Assembly (NCBI RefSeq): GCF_022844465.1
Contig: NZ_JALHLP010000010.1
Location: forward strand, 1-64,000
From: Bradyrhizobium sp.
GTDB lineage: Bacteria > Pseudomonadota > Alphaproteobacteria > Rhizobiales > Xanthobacteraceae
Reading direction: 5' to 3'
DNA: 64,000 nucleotides
This document shows positions 17,466 through 26,956 of the stretch, one piece after another. The notes below the pieces were generated by a model. It was not told where the DNA came from, made no database searches, and worked only from the letters and a program-made list of their open reading frames with translations. The stretch's first letter is position 1; every line of letters begins with the position of its first letter. The position numbers were made by a program, and so were the translations under genes.

Positions 17466-19307
17466 ATGACACTTCCAGCCTCCGCGCTTCCCGTTGAGCC
17501 GCCGCCGGCCTTCCTCGGCGTGGCGCGTTCGGCGACGGGCAAATTGTGGCGCGACCGGCTCGACGCGCGGGGCGCGGCGCGGGCGCTGGCCATCACGCAG
17601 CGCTACGCCTTGCCGGAGATGCTGGCGCGCGTGCTGGCCGGGCGCGATGTTGGCATCGATGAAGTCGAAGACTTCCTCGACCCAACCATTCGCAAATTGA
17701 TGCCCGATCCCTATGCCGTGACCGGGATGGAGGCGGCGGCTAGGCGCATCGCGGATGCCGCCACGCGCGGCGAAATGGCCGCGATCTTCGGCGATTACGA
17801 CGTGGATGGCGCGACCTCCGCGGCGCTGCTGGCCTGGCATCTCAGGCATTGCGGGCTCGATCCCTTGATCCACATCCCCGACCGCATCTTTGAAGGCTAC
17901 GGGCCAAATGTCGAAGCGGTGCGAGCGCTCGCCGCCAAGGGCGCGACATTGCTGATCACGGTCGATTGCGGCACCACCAGCTTCGAGCCGCTCGCCGAGG
18001 CGCGGCGGCTCGGCATGTCCGTGGTCGTGATCGACCATCACCAGACCGGCGACGAACTGCCCGAGGTTGACGCGCTGGTGAACCCGAACCGGCCCGACGA
18101 CATCTCCGGGCTCGGCCATCTCGCCGCCGTCGGCCTCGTGCTGATCACGCTGGTGGCGGTCAACCGGGAATTGCGCGGCCGCGGATTCTGGAGCGACGAG
18201 CGGCCGGAGCCGGACCTGCTCGGCATGCTGCATCACGTGGCGCTCGGCACCGTGGCCGATGTCGCGCCGCTCACAGGCCTCAACCGCGCCTTCGTCGCCA
18301 AGGGCCTGATCGCGATGCGCCGCCGCGACCATGTCGGCCATACCGCGCTGATGGACGTCTCAAGGCTGAACGGCCCGCCCGAGGCCTGGCATCTCGGCTT
18401 CATGCTGGGGCCGCGCATCAATGCCGGCGGGCGGATCGGCCGTGCCGATCTGGGCGTGCGGCTGTTGCTGGAGGGCGATATCTCGGAGGCGGCGCGGATC
18501 GCCGCCGAACTCGACCGCCTCAACAGCGAGCGGCGCGTCATCGAGCAGGCGGCGGAAGCGCAGGCCGAAGCCGAGGCGCTGGCGTCGCTCGGGCTTGAAG
18601 ACAAGGGCGCGGTCATCGTCACCGCGTCCGAAGGCTGGCATCCCGGCATCGTCGGTCTCGTCGCCTCGCGGTTGAAGGAGAAGTTCGCGCGTCCCGCCTT
18701 TGCCATTGCGCTGGAGCCGGGCGGGATCGGCACCGGCTCGGGCCGCTCGATCTCGGGCGTCGATCTCGGCAAGGCGGTGCGGCAGGCGGTCAAGGATCGT
18801 TTGCTGATGAAGGGCGGCGGCCATGCCATGGCGGCGGGCGTGACGTTGCGCAAGGACAGGCTCGCGGAGTTTCGCGCCTATATCGAGAGTGCGCTGGCCG
18901 AGGACGTCGCCAAATCGCGCCATGAAAACGAACTGCTGATCGATGGCGCCGTCAGCGCGCGCAGCGTGACGGTGGAGTTCGCCAATACGTTGAACCGCGC
19001 CGGGCCGTTCGGGGCGGGCAATCCGGAGCCGGTGATCGCGCTGCCGGCGCATCAACTCGTCTACGCCGACGAAGTCGGTCAGGCGCATCTGCGCCTGCGC
19101 TTCAAGTCGGGCGATGGCGCCATCGTCAACGGCATCGCGTTTCGATCGATCGGCCAGAAGCTGGGCCAGGCGCTGACGCAGAACCGCGGCCAGCCGCTGC
19201 ATGTTGCAGGCTCGCTTGCGGTCGATCGCTATCAGGGTTCGGAACGTGTGCAGTTGCGCGTGATCGACGTCGCGGTGCCGGACGAGGGTCCGGCGGTCAT
19301 CAGGTAA
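17466..19307 (+). CDS. recJ: Single-stranded-DNA-specific exonuclease RecJ
   Basis: A 613-residue 5'-3' exonuclease of recombination and mismatch repair. DHH-family motifs are clear: motif I FGDYDVDGATSAALL near residue 107-121, motif III VVIDHHQTGDELP near residue 187-199, and motif IV LGTVADVAPLTGLNR. The DHHA1 domain GRSISGVDLGKAVRQ... with GGGHAMAAG is followed by an OB-fold C-terminal domain. The ATG at 17466 gives the usual N-terminus; the frame is open further upstream but overlaps the HAD gene. It is followed 28 bases later by an SDR gene. Confidence 0.95.
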   Translation: MTLPASALPVEPPPAFLGVARSATGKLWRDRLDARGAARALAITQRYALPEMLARVLAGRDVGIDEVEDFLDPTIRKLMPDPYAVTGMEAAARRIADAATRGEMAAIFGDYDVDGATSAALLAWHLRHCGLDPLIHIPDRIFEGYGPNVEAVRALAAKGATLLITVDCGTTSFEPLAEARRLGMSVVVIDHHQTGDELPEVDALVNPNRPDDISGLGHLAAVGLVLITLVAVNRELRGRGFWSDERPEPDLLGMLHHVALGTVADVAPLTGLNRAFVAKGLIAMRRRDHVGHTALMDVSRLNGPPEAWHLGFMLGPRINAGGRIGRADLGVRLLLEGDISEAARIAAELDRLNSERRVIEQAAEAQAEAEALASLGLEDKGAVIVTASEGWHPGIVGLVASRLKEKFARPAFAIALEPGGIGTGSGRSISGVDLGKAVRQAVKDRLLMKGGGHAMAAGVTLRKDRLAEFRAYIESALAEDVAKSRHENELLIDGAVSARSVTVEFANTLNRAGPFGAGNPEPVIALPAHQLVYADEVGQAHLRLRFKSGDGAIVNGIAFRSIGQKLGQALTQNRGQPLHVAGSLAVDRYQGSERVQLRVIDVAVPDEGPAVIR

Positions 19308-19335
19308 TCAGACAGAAGAACAGGTGGAGGAAGAA

Positions 19336-20145
19336 ATGACGGGACAGGTTCAGGGCAAGGTTGCCCTGGTGACCGGCGGCGCATCCGGCATCGGCGAGGC
19401 GGTTTGCGAACTGCTGGCGCGGGAGGGCGCTGCTGTCGCGGTGACCGATGTCGACGACCTGAAGGGCCCAGAGGTCGCAGCGCGGATCAAGAAGGCCGGC
19501 CGGGAGGCGAATTTCTGTCATCACGACGTCACCAGCGAGGACCGCTGGATCGAGGTCGTGGCCGAGGTGATGAAGCGTTACGGGCGGCTGGACGTGCTGG
19601 TCTCCAACGCCGGGATCGGCATCTCGGTGCCGTCGATCACCCAGATGTCGCTTTCGGACTGGCGGCGGCAGACCGCGATCAATCTCGACGGCGTGTTTCT
19701 GTCGGTGAAGCACTGCCTGCCGGCGATGCGCAAGACCGGCGGCGGCTCCGTCATCATGATGTCGTCGCTGGCGGGCCTGCGCGGCTCGGCGAACTTATCC
19801 GGCTACTGCGCGACCAAGGGCGGCGTCCGGCTGTTCGCCAAGGCGATCGCGATGGAGTGCGCCACATTTGGCGACGGCATCCGCGTCAACTCGGTGCACC
19901 CCGGCATCATCGACACGCCGATCTGGGGCAAGATCCCGACCGAGGCGGCAGGCGCCGGACAGAATGCGCCGATCGACCCCGAGGAGCGCGCGAAGATGGC
20001 AACCCCGCTCGGGCGGGCAGGGCATGCCGAGGAGATCGCGCAGGGCGTCCTGTATCTTGCGTCCGACGCCTCGCGCTACGTGACGGGGACAGAGCTCGTC
20101 ATCGATGGCGGCATAAATGCTGGCGGTGTGGTGCGGAGAGCGTGA
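19336..20145 (+). CDS. Short-chain dehydrogenase/reductase
   Basis: A 269-residue classical SDR. The cofactor motif is VTGGASGIGEAV, the acidic residue after strand 2 (TDVDD) suggests NAD rather than NADP preference, NNAG-type SNAGIGI follows, and the catalytic Ser-Tyr-Lys set is MMSSLAG...GYCATKGG. The C-terminal GTELVIDGGINAGG is the standard family end. The substrate is unknown; the closest general classes are cyclohexanol- and 3-alpha-hydroxysteroid-type dehydrogenases. The start at 19336 follows GTGGAGGAAG. It is probably in one transcript with recJ, ending at the palindromic repeat at 20158. Confidence 0.88.
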   Translation: MTGQVQGKVALVTGGASGIGEAVCELLAREGAAVAVTDVDDLKGPEVAARIKKAGREANFCHHDVTSEDRWIEVVAEVMKRYGRLDVLVSNAGIGISVPSITQMSLSDWRRQTAINLDGVFLSVKHCLPAMRKTGGGSVIMMSSLAGLRGSANLSGYCATKGGVRLFAKAIAMECATFGDGIRVNSVHPGIIDTPIWGKIPTEAAGAGQNAPIDPEERAKMATPLGRAGHAEEIAQGVLYLASDASRYVTGTELVIDGGINAGGVVRRA

Positions 20146-20157
20146 TCATTCTCCTCC

Positions 20158-20238
20158 GTCATTCCGGGATGGTGCGTTAGCACCAGACCCGGAATCTCGA
20201 GATTCCGGGTTCGATGCTTTGCATCGCCCCGGAATGAC
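20158..20238. repeat. Dispersed palindromic repeat, copy 3
   Basis: The element runs from GTCATTCCGGGATGG to CATCGCCCCGGAATGAC and contains the perfect inner palindrome CCCGGAATCTCGAGATTCCGGG. It is nearly identical over its right half to the copy at 16576-16653. It lies between the convergent SDR and lytic transglycosylase genes, a position where a hairpin would serve as a terminator for both. Confidence 0.82.
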
Positions 20239-20261
20239 GGTGTGGCTGGCGCTACCGCGAA

Positions 20262-21497
20262 CTAATTTCCCTGCCGTAACCGCGCCAGCACCTTCAGCCC
20301 GTCATAGCCGTCGGCGGGCAGCAATCCCATCCTGGTCTGATAATCCTTCACCGCCTTCATGGTGTCGTTGCCGACGCGGCCGTCGGTGCCGCCGGTGTCG
20401 AAGCCGGCCTTTGTCAATCGCGTCTGCAACTCCTGGATCTCGGCCAGCGTCAGCGCGCGTTCGGAGCCGGGGAAGGGATTGATGAAGGGCGGCGCTCCGA
20501 GGATGCGGTCGCCGAGATGGCAGATCGCCAGCGCGTAGTTCATCGACGGGTTGTAGCTGCGCACCGCGTAGAAGTTCGGGCCGAGCAGGAACGCCGGGCC
20601 ACCCGCGACCGGCACCCAAAGCTGCGCCGACGCGCTCGGCTGGGGGAACGGTTTGCCGTCCGCGCGCGCCACCCCGGCGCCAGCCCATGCCGCATAGGTT
20701 CGGCTGCCGCCGGACGCCGCGCCCGTCGCCTTGACTTCATAGCCCCAGTGCTCGCCGCGACGGTACTTGCCACGGTTGAGCAGATAGCGCGCGCTGGAGC
20801 CGAGCGCGTCGTCGGGCTTGCCGAACGGCGACACCTTGCCGTCCTTGTCGTAGTCCATGCCGACATTGAGCCAGACTTCCGGCATCCACTGCGTATGCCC
20901 CATCGCGCCGGCCCAGGAGCCGCGCATTTCCTCCGGCGTGCCCCAGCCGCGATCGACGATCTTCAACGCATTGATCAGTTCGGTTTCCCAATAGGCGCGG
21001 CGGCGCGGCTCGTTCCAGGCGAGAGCCGCGAGCGCGGGAAAGATCGGGCGCATGTGGTTCTGCTGCACCAGCGGATCGCCATAGGCCGATTCGACGCCCC
21101 ACAGCGCCAGCAGGGTGCCGCGTTCGACGCCGAAATCCTGCTCGATCCGCGCAAACAGCGCCTCGTGTTTTTTCAGCGCCTCGCGGCCGTTGATGATGCG
21201 CCAGTCCGAGGCGCGGCGGTTGACGTATTGCCAGATCTGTTCGTGGAATTCCGGCTGCTTCGCCATCTGCCGGAACACGCTCATGTCGGGTTCGATACGG
21301 CCCATCACCCGCGTCCAGGTCGCATCCGAAATGCCCTTGCCGAGCGCGCGCGCACGAAAAGTGTCGCGCCACTGCTCGAAGCCGGGTGGAGCGGCGGCAA
21401 ACGCGGCAAGCGGCGAGGCGAGCAGGGCGCCTGCGCCGATGCCGGCTTTCAGCAGGGCGCGGCGGGTCGGGTCTACAGGGGAATCAGGCTGTTTCAT
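20262..21497 (-). CDS. Tat-exported lytic murein transglycosylase (MltB-type) with peptidoglycan-binding domain
   Basis: A 411-residue periplasmic enzyme that cleaves the MurNAc-GlcNAc bond with 1,6-anhydro product. It has a twin-arginine signal (DPTRRALLKAGIGAGALL), then an SLT_2/MltB catalytic domain with the putative catalytic Glu in LWGVESAYGDPL near residue 136 and the motif WAGAMGHTQWMPEVW. A C-terminal PG_binding_1 domain (EIQELQTRLTKAGFDTGGTDG) runs from about residue 345 to the end. Tat rather than Sec export is unusual for the family in general but seen in this bacterial group. Confidence 0.92.
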   Translation of the reverse strand: MKQPDSPVDPTRRALLKAGIGAGALLASPLAAFAAAPPGFEQWRDTFRARALGKGISDATWTRVMGRIEPDMSVFRQMAKQPEFHEQIWQYVNRRASDWRIINGREALKKHEALFARIEQDFGVERGTLLALWGVESAYGDPLVQQNHMRPIFPALAALAWNEPRRRAYWETELINALKIVDRGWGTPEEMRGSWAGAMGHTQWMPEVWLNVGMDYDKDGKVSPFGKPDDALGSSARYLLNRGKYRRGEHWGYEVKATGAASGGSRTYAAWAGAGVARADGKPFPQPSASAQLWVPVAGGPAFLLGPNFYAVRSYNPSMNYALAICHLGDRILGAPPFINPFPGSERALTLAEIQELQTRLTKAGFDTGGTDGRVGNDTMKAVKDYQTRMGLLPADGYDGLKVLARLRQGN

Positions 21498-21663
21498 GCC
21501 GGCATTCTAGCGGCACGGCGGGCTTGCGCCAAAAGCCATGACGCCGCGGGAACCGCGTTTTCGCCATCAATCTTGAAAGCATTTCCCAGTAGCCACGGCC
21601 CGTGGACGGGCCAGAATGGCGACCTATAATGATCTCTTGGCATCGAGAACGAGGGGTTGGGAA

Positions 21664-22143
21664 ATGACGCACGCCCGCAGCGAGTACAAGGATTTCATGT
21701 CGCTGACGCCGGACGCCTACGCGGCCGTGCTGGCGCTCGGTCAGGTCGCCGCCAAGGCGGGGATGGACAAGCAGTTGCTCGAACTGGTCAAGCTGCGGGC
21801 CTCGCAGATCAATGGCTGCGCTTTCTGCGTTCAGTATCACATCATGGAGGGCGAGAAACTCGGCGTGCCCACCGACAAACTTAACCTGGTGGTGGTCTGG
21901 CGTGAGGCACCGCAGTTTTCTGCGCGCGAGCGGACGGCGCTGGCATGGACGGAGGCGCTCACCTTGCTCGCGAATGGTGTCAGCGACGAGGTTTATGCAG
22001 AAGCGAGCGCGGAGTTTTCGGAGAAGGAACTATCCTACCTTACCTCGGCAATTGCCTCGATCAATGCCTGGAACCGGTTCGGAGCCGCCTTCCGTTGGAC
22101 GCCGCCAGCACGGAAGGCAACGGTGGGTGCGGCGGCCTCGTAG
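21664..22143 (+). CDS. AhpD-like carboxymuconolactone decarboxylase family protein
   Basis: A 159-residue protein of the AhpD/CMD fold. The redox motif is Cys52-Ala-Phe-Cys55 in QINGCAFCVQYH, with His59 after it, the CxxCxxxH arrangement typical of AhpD-type peroxidase reductants. The following helix HIMEGEKLGVP and the later REAPQFSARERTALAWTEALT complete the family pattern. It probably acts as a thiol-dependent antioxidant. The ATG at 21664 follows GAGGGGTTGGGA; an in-frame ATG at 21616 is possible but has no clear ribosome site. Confidence 0.85.
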   Translation: MTHARSEYKDFMSLTPDAYAAVLALGQVAAKAGMDKQLLELVKLRASQINGCAFCVQYHIMEGEKLGVPTDKLNLVVVWREAPQFSARERTALAWTEALTLLANGVSDEVYAEASAEFSEKELSYLTSAIASINAWNRFGAAFRWTPPARKATVGAAAS

Positions 22144-22151
22144 CATCGCGA

Positions 22152-23723
22152 TCAGTTCTCGCGGCCCTGTCGCGCGGCGTGGCGAAGAACGCTTTCCGGA
22201 AGAGTCTGCGCCACCGCGGGCGGATCGGTGCCGATCTCGCGGCCGCGGCCGCGGATCAGGCGTTCATAGGCCGCGATCAGGGTGGTGTAGGGATTGACCC
22301 AGAGCCAGCCGTCGCGCGTGAATACCTGGACGTCGAAGTGCAGGTGGTACGAGGTGCCGTTGGGGAAGTCGAGGTAGTTGGAGACCACGCCGATCTTCTC
22401 GCCCTCGGCGACCTCGCGCCCGTTGAGTACGCCGTCGGCGTCCATGCTGGACGGGTTCATGTGCATGTAACGAAAGCGGATGTGCTCGTTACGCGTGTTG
22501 ACCTGCAGGGTCGCCGCCTGCTGCTTCGGTGAACGGATCAACACGCCGTCGCGGACGGCGACGACGGCCTGCTTCCTCGGATGGCAGCTGCCGTCGTTGT
22601 CGCTGCCCGGCGGACACGGGGCAGGGCGAATGTCCTGGCCCTGATGGCCGTAGCCGGCCGCGCATTGACCGACCTGGAAGCTGCGGGCTTCGCAAAAATT
22701 GTCCCGCCAGGGATAGATGCCGTCGTCGGTCTTGCGCTTGCCGAACGATTGCGAGCGAATGGCGGCCGGGGCTTTCTGCAGCGGAAAGCGGATCTGGGAA
22801 TAGGCGGCGAAATCGGGGCTGCCGCCAAGCTTGCGCGCGCCGCTGTGGGCGATGATGTCGCCGCCTCGACGATAGCTGAAGTCGGGCGAAACCGCTGGCG
22901 GCCGCTCGGCCGGTTCGGACGCAATATCCCGGCGCGGCTGCGACGGCAGTCCGCCGGCGACGCGCAACGCCTTCAGGAAGCGCTCGGCGATCGGGTAGGC
23001 CTCGCGGCAGGCCAGCCGCCGCGCGCGCGGCGTCGAGTCCAGGCACTGGATCGACACCACATAGGGAACACCAAATCGGGTGAAAGCGTAGCGCACATGG
23101 CCTTCGCGGATGAAGCGGCGCAGGTCCGGGAATTGCGCCGCCAGCGCCTTGACCGGTTCGCCCTTGCCGCCGGCGGGGTCGGCGAGATCGTAGATGAGAA
23201 TGGAGCCGGTGATCTGCACCTCGATCGGTTTCGTAAAGGTGCGGCGCGGCAGGCCATCGCCGGCGCCGGGCTCCAGTGAAAACACCGCGTCGTACCCGGC
23301 GGGGCCGGCGTGAAACATGTCGGCGGGGCGGAACTCGGCCTGCGATCGCGGCACCGACAAACTGTCCGGCGCGCCGCTGGCCCGGGATTCGAGATAGCCT
23401 GCGGTATCGAACGGCAACAGCACAGGCACCGGACTGCGGCCTATCCCGGCGAACAGCGGCGAGGTGATCGCGTTGAGTTGCACCAGGGCGGGCGTGGAAC
23501 GGGGATCCCGAGCCGGCACCCGCCGCCGGCCGGCGAAGGTGAAATGCGAGGCAATCGTCGGTTTGGTATTGATCTCGGCGCGGAGCTGCTCGATCGCGGT
23601 GCGCCATTCAACGCGGACCGCTGATATAGCGGGCGTCCTGAACTCGCCGGCAAGCACGTCCGACAGCGCGACCGGGAGCAGACAGGCGGCTACCAGCCAA
23701 CGCCTGCGCAAGCGGACCGCCAT
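22152..23723 (-). CDS. Secreted M23-family (LytM) peptidase
   Basis: A 523-residue exported protein with an N-terminal basic and hydrophobic signal segment (RLRRRWLVAACLLPVALS). The C-terminal half has the zinc-site pattern of M23 endopeptidases: GHQGQDIRP (HxxxD), then IRFRYMHMNP and finally GTSYHLHFDVQ (HxH). The long N-terminal part, with proline-rich segments, is not recognisable. The expected role is peptide cross-link cleavage or regulation of amidases in the cell wall. The ATG at 23723 is preferred over a TTG three codons upstream. The gene is convergent with the AhpD-like gene and shares the strand of efp, 60 bases away. Confidence 0.85.
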   Translation of the reverse strand: MAVRLRRRWLVAACLLPVALSDVLAGEFRTPAISAVRVEWRTAIEQLRAEINTKPTIASHFTFAGRRRVPARDPRSTPALVQLNAITSPLFAGIGRSPVPVLLPFDTAGYLESRASGAPDSLSVPRSQAEFRPADMFHAGPAGYDAVFSLEPGAGDGLPRRTFTKPIEVQITGSILIYDLADPAGGKGEPVKALAAQFPDLRRFIREGHVRYAFTRFGVPYVVSIQCLDSTPRARRLACREAYPIAERFLKALRVAGGLPSQPRRDIASEPAERPPAVSPDFSYRRGGDIIAHSGARKLGGSPDFAAYSQIRFPLQKAPAAIRSQSFGKRKTDDGIYPWRDNFCEARSFQVGQCAAGYGHQGQDIRPAPCPPGSDNDGSCHPRKQAVVAVRDGVLIRSPKQQAATLQVNTRNEHIRFRYMHMNPSSMDADGVLNGREVAEGEKIGVVSNYLDFPNGTSYHLHFDVQVFTRDGWLWVNPYTTLIAAYERLIRGRGREIGTDPPAVAQTLPESVLRHAARQGREN

Positions 23724-23783
23724 ACCAGTCAATGCATCGCCCCCCGGCGCGTGCCCCGTAACGAGCTAATCTAAGGCGTTATC

Positions 23784-24350
23784 CTAATCCTTGGCGCGCT
23801 CAACGTAAGAGCCGTCTTCGGTCATCACCACAATTCTCGTGCCGGTTCCGATATGCGGCGGGACGGCGGTACGCACCCCATTGGAAAGAATGGCAGGCTT
23901 GTAGGACGAGGAGGCGGTCTGGCCCTTGGTGACGGGCTCGGTTTCCACCACCTCAAGCGTCGCGCGCTGCGGCAGCTGGATCGCCACCGGGTTCAACCCG
24001 TGCATCGAAAGCTTCACGGTCATGTTTTCCTGCAGGTAGGGCGCGGACGAGCCGACGACTTCCTTGGATACCTGGACCTGATCGTAGTTCTCGGTGTTCA
24101 TGAAATGGAAGCCGTCGGCGTCTTCATAGAGGTAGTTGAAGTTCTGATCCTCGACGGTCGCCTTCTCGACCTGGTCGGTGGTCTTGTAGCGTTCCGAGAT
24201 TTTCACGCCATCGCCGATCCGGCGCATTTCGATCTGGCTGACCGGGGTCCCCTTGCCCGGATGGATGTTTTCAGCGGTGAGAACGACATACAGCTTGCCG
24301 TCCTGCTCAATGACGTTGCCCTTGCGAATGGAACTGGCGATGACTTTCAA
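23784..24350 (-). CDS. efp: Elongation factor P
   Basis: A 188-residue three-domain translation factor that relieves ribosome stalling at polyproline. The loop that reaches the peptidyl-transferase centre is [17 protein letters not shown], with the modifiable lysine at position 33, equivalent to Lys34 of E. coli EF-P. The domain III motif [19 protein letters not shown] ends the protein. The presence of lysine at the tip, rather than the Arg of the EarP type, matches the epmA and epmB genes transcribed divergently 400 bases away, so this EF-P is expected to be beta-lysylated. Confidence 0.96.
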   Translation of the reverse strand: MKVIASSIRKGNVIEQDGKLYVVLTAENIHPGKGTPVSQIEMRRIGDGVKISERYKTTDQVEKATVEDQNFNYLYEDADGFHFMNTENYDQVQVSKEVVGSSAPYLQENMTVKLSMHGLNPVAIQLPQRATLEVVETEPVTKGQTASSSYKPAILSNGVRTAVPPHIGTGTRIVVMTEDGSYVERAKD

Positions 24351-24751
24351 AGCTGGCTTTCCTGGATTTCTGGCCTCGGGACAATCCGGACAAAGGTGTC
24401 CGTGGGACCATCGAGGCGGTTTCGGGCTGCAACATACTGATTTTGGCCGTCGAAGCCAGCGTTTTGCCGTGATTCGGCCAGGCTGAGCGAGCCGGTTAAA
24501 CCGCCTGATTTCGCTGTCTTTTGACGACCCCCGTTGGCTAAGTTCGACCGCGCCTGGCGTTCAGCAATGGTTGCGAAGGGGCCGATAGACAAAGGTCCCA
24601 TCTTTGGACATGAAGATCGCGCCGTTGTTTCGGTCCAGGAACGCCGCTGGAAGGAAAGCCAAACAATTTCAATGCTGTTTTCTCGCTCATCGAACCCCGC
24701 CACGGGCGCCGCAGAAACTGCCTCGCGGCCGCTCGTCCGGATTGCCAGCTA
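24351..24751. other. Intergenic region between efp and epmA
   Basis: Four hundred bases between the divergent efp and epmA genes. Open frames exist on both strands but none has a recognisable protein, ribosome site or composition like the neighbours. It must hold the promoters of both genes. No clear -35/-10 pair, riboswitch or hairpin was picked out. Confidence 0.6.
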
Positions 24752-25798
24752 ATGGACGGGACTGACGACGCCTCGCCCTGGTGGTCGGCGTCACGGCACG
24801 TCGATCGCAGGCCGTTCCTGACGGCGAGAGGCGCGATCACCAGGGCGATCAGGACCTGGTTCGACGAACAGGGTTTTGCCGAGGTGGAAACCGCGATCCT
24901 CCAGATTTCGCCTGGCAACGAGACCCACCTGCATGCCATCCGTACCGAGCTGACGAGCAGCGAGGGGACGCGCGCGACACGCTATCTGCGGACCTCGCCG
25001 GAGTTCGCCGCCAAGAAATTGCTGGCCGCCGGCGAAACGCGGATATTCGAGTTCGCGCGCGTGTTCCGCGACCGCGAGCGCGGCGATCTGCATTTACCTG
25101 AATTCACCATGCTGGAATGGTACCGCGCGAACGCGAACTATGATGCCGTCATGGCTGACAGCATCGCCGTGATTGCGCAGGCCGCAACCGGCGTCAGGCG
25201 ATTCTCGTTTCGCGGCAGAACCGCCGATCCGTTCGCCGAACCGGAACGGCTCACGGTGGCGGCGGCGTTCGAGCGCTTTGCCGGCATCGACCTCCTGGCC
25301 ACCGTTGTGAATGGCGAAGGCGACCGCGCGGCGCTCGCCGCGGCGGCGCGGCCACGGGTGCGGATCACCGATGACGACACGTGGTCGGATATTTTCAGCA
25401 AGGTGCTGGTGGAACACGTCGAGCCGAACCTGGGGCAGGGACGTCTGACGGTACTGTTCGAGTACCCGACGCCGGAAGCGGCGCTGGCGCGGGTGAAAGC
25501 GTCCGATCTGCGTGTTGCCGAACGGTTCGAAATCTACGCTTGCGGCGTTGAACTCGCCAACGGCTTTGGCGAACTGACCGATGCCGCCGAGCAGCGCCGT
25601 CGTTTCGCCTCGGCCATGGACGAGAAGGCGCGGCGCTATGGCGAGCGCTATCCGGTCGACGAGGATTTCCTCGCCGCGGTCGCGGCGATGCCGCCGTCGA
25701 GCGGCGTCGCACTCGGGTTCGATCGGCTGGTGATGCTCGCAAGCGGCGCGACGCGGGTGGACCAGGTGGTGTGGACGCCGCCGGCAGGTGAGGCATGA
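24752..25798 (+). CDS. epmA: Elongation factor P--(R)-beta-lysine ligase
   Basis: A 348-residue class II lysyl-tRNA-synthetase paralogue without anticodon-binding domain (GenX/PoxA/YjeA). It transfers (R)-beta-lysine to the EF-P tip lysine. Class II motif 2 is FEFARVFRDRERGDLHLPEF, the adenylate region is MLEWYRANANYD, and motif 3 is SGVALGFDRLVML. The length is close to the 325 residues of E. coli EpmA. The stop overlaps the ATG of epmB by four bases (ATGA), so the two are translationally coupled, in accord with acting in one modification pathway on the product of the neighbouring efp. Confidence 0.95.
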   Translation: MDGTDDASPWWSASRHVDRRPFLTARGAITRAIRTWFDEQGFAEVETAILQISPGNETHLHAIRTELTSSEGTRATRYLRTSPEFAAKKLLAAGETRIFEFARVFRDRERGDLHLPEFTMLEWYRANANYDAVMADSIAVIAQAATGVRRFSFRGRTADPFAEPERLTVAAAFERFAGIDLLATVVNGEGDRAALAAAARPRVRITDDDTWSDIFSKVLVEHVEPNLGQGRLTVLFEYPTPEAALARVKASDLRVAERFEIYACGVELANGFGELTDAAEQRRRFASAMDEKARRYGERYPVDEDFLAAVAAMPPSSGVALGFDRLVMLASGATRVDQVVWTPPAGEA

Positions 25799-26886
25799 AC
25801 AGGATAGATCCGAAGCTGTCTGCGACGCTGCGGCAACCGGCCGAACTGGTCGCGCGCGGGCTCGCGCCCGCGGCTGATCTTGTTGATCTCGAAGCTGTCG
25901 CCGCGCGTTACGCCATTGCGGTGACGCCTGCCGTCGCGGCGCTGATCGAAAGCGAAGATCCTGACGATCCGATCGCGCGGCAGTTCATCCCGAGCGCGCT
26001 GGAGCTGGTGCGCACGCCAGGTGAAAGCGCCGATCCAATCGGCGATGACGCGCATTCGCCTGTCCCCGGCATTGTCCATCGATATCCCGACAGGGTGCTG
26101 TTCAAGCTGGTGCATGTCTGCGCGGTCTATTGCCGGTTCTGCTTTCGCCGCGAAATGGTCGGGCCGGGCAAGGCGACGGCTTTATCGGACAGCGCCTACC
26201 GCGAGGCGCTGGACTATATCCGTGGGCACAAGGAAATCTGGGAAGTCATCCTGACCGGCGGCGACCCCCTGATGTTGTCGCCGCGACGGCTGGCCGAGAT
26301 CATGCAGGACCTGTCGGCCATCGACCACGTCAAGATCGTTCGGATTCATACCCGCGTGCCCGTGGTCGCGCCGGATCGTATCGACATCGACATGGTCAGC
26401 GCATTGCAGTCGAACCGCGCGACGACCTGGATCGCCGTTCATGCCAACCATCCGCGCGAGTTGACCTCGGAGGCCCGTGCCGCCTGCGCGCGGCTTGCCG
26501 ATGCCGGCATTCCGCTGGTGAGCCAGTCGGTGTTGCTGCGCGGCGTCAATGATGACGCAGCCGTTCTCGAAGCGCTGATGCGCGCCTTCGTCGAATGTCG
26601 GATCAAGCCGTATTACCTGCACCATGGCGATCTTGCGCCGGGCACGTCGCATCTGCGTACCGGGATTGCCGAGGGCCAGGCGTTGATGCGAGGTCTGCGG
26701 GGCCGCGTCTCCGGCCTGTGCCAGCCGGCGTATGTGCTGGATATTCCCGGCGGGCATGGCAAGGCACCGATTGGTCCCAGCTATTTGTCGCAGGCCAGTT
26801 CGCAGGAAGGTGAATCCACCGCGGCTGCAGAGTATCGTATCGTCGATTATTGCGGCGAGGTTCATCTCTACCCGCCGAAACTGTAA
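25795..26886 (+). CDS. epmB: EF-P lysine 2,3-aminomutase (radical SAM)
   Basis: A 363-residue radical SAM enzyme of the lysine 2,3-aminomutase family (YjeK). It converts L-lysine to (R)-beta-lysine for EpmA. The [4Fe-4S] cluster motif is Cys109-x3-Cys113-x2-Cys116 in CAVYCRFCFRR. The GGE-type SAM motif appears as LTGGDPLML, and the C-terminal YYLHHGDLAPGTSHLRTG supplies the PLP/substrate pocket typical of the aminomutases. It overlaps epmA by four bases. epmC, the hydroxylase of the E. coli pathway, is not adjacent and may be absent. Confidence 0.95.
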   Translation: MNRIDPKLSATLRQPAELVARGLAPAADLVDLEAVAARYAIAVTPAVAALIESEDPDDPIARQFIPSALELVRTPGESADPIGDDAHSPVPGIVHRYPDRVLFKLVHVCAVYCRFCFRREMVGPGKATALSDSAYREALDYIRGHKEIWEVILTGGDPLMLSPRRLAEIMQDLSAIDHVKIVRIHTRVPVVAPDRIDIDMVSALQSNRATTWIAVHANHPRELTSEARAACARLADAGIPLVSQSVLLRGVNDDAAVLEALMRAFVECRIKPYYLHHGDLAPGTSHLRTGIAEGQALMRGLRGRVSGLCQPAYVLDIPGGHGKAPIGPSYLSQASSQEGESTAAAEYRIVDYCGEVHLYPPKL

Positions 26887-26956
26887 CTGGACGATGGCCG
26901 AGGACTCCGGCGCGATGGCCAAGCCGCGACCGGACAGGAGAAACGGGAGAACCGGG

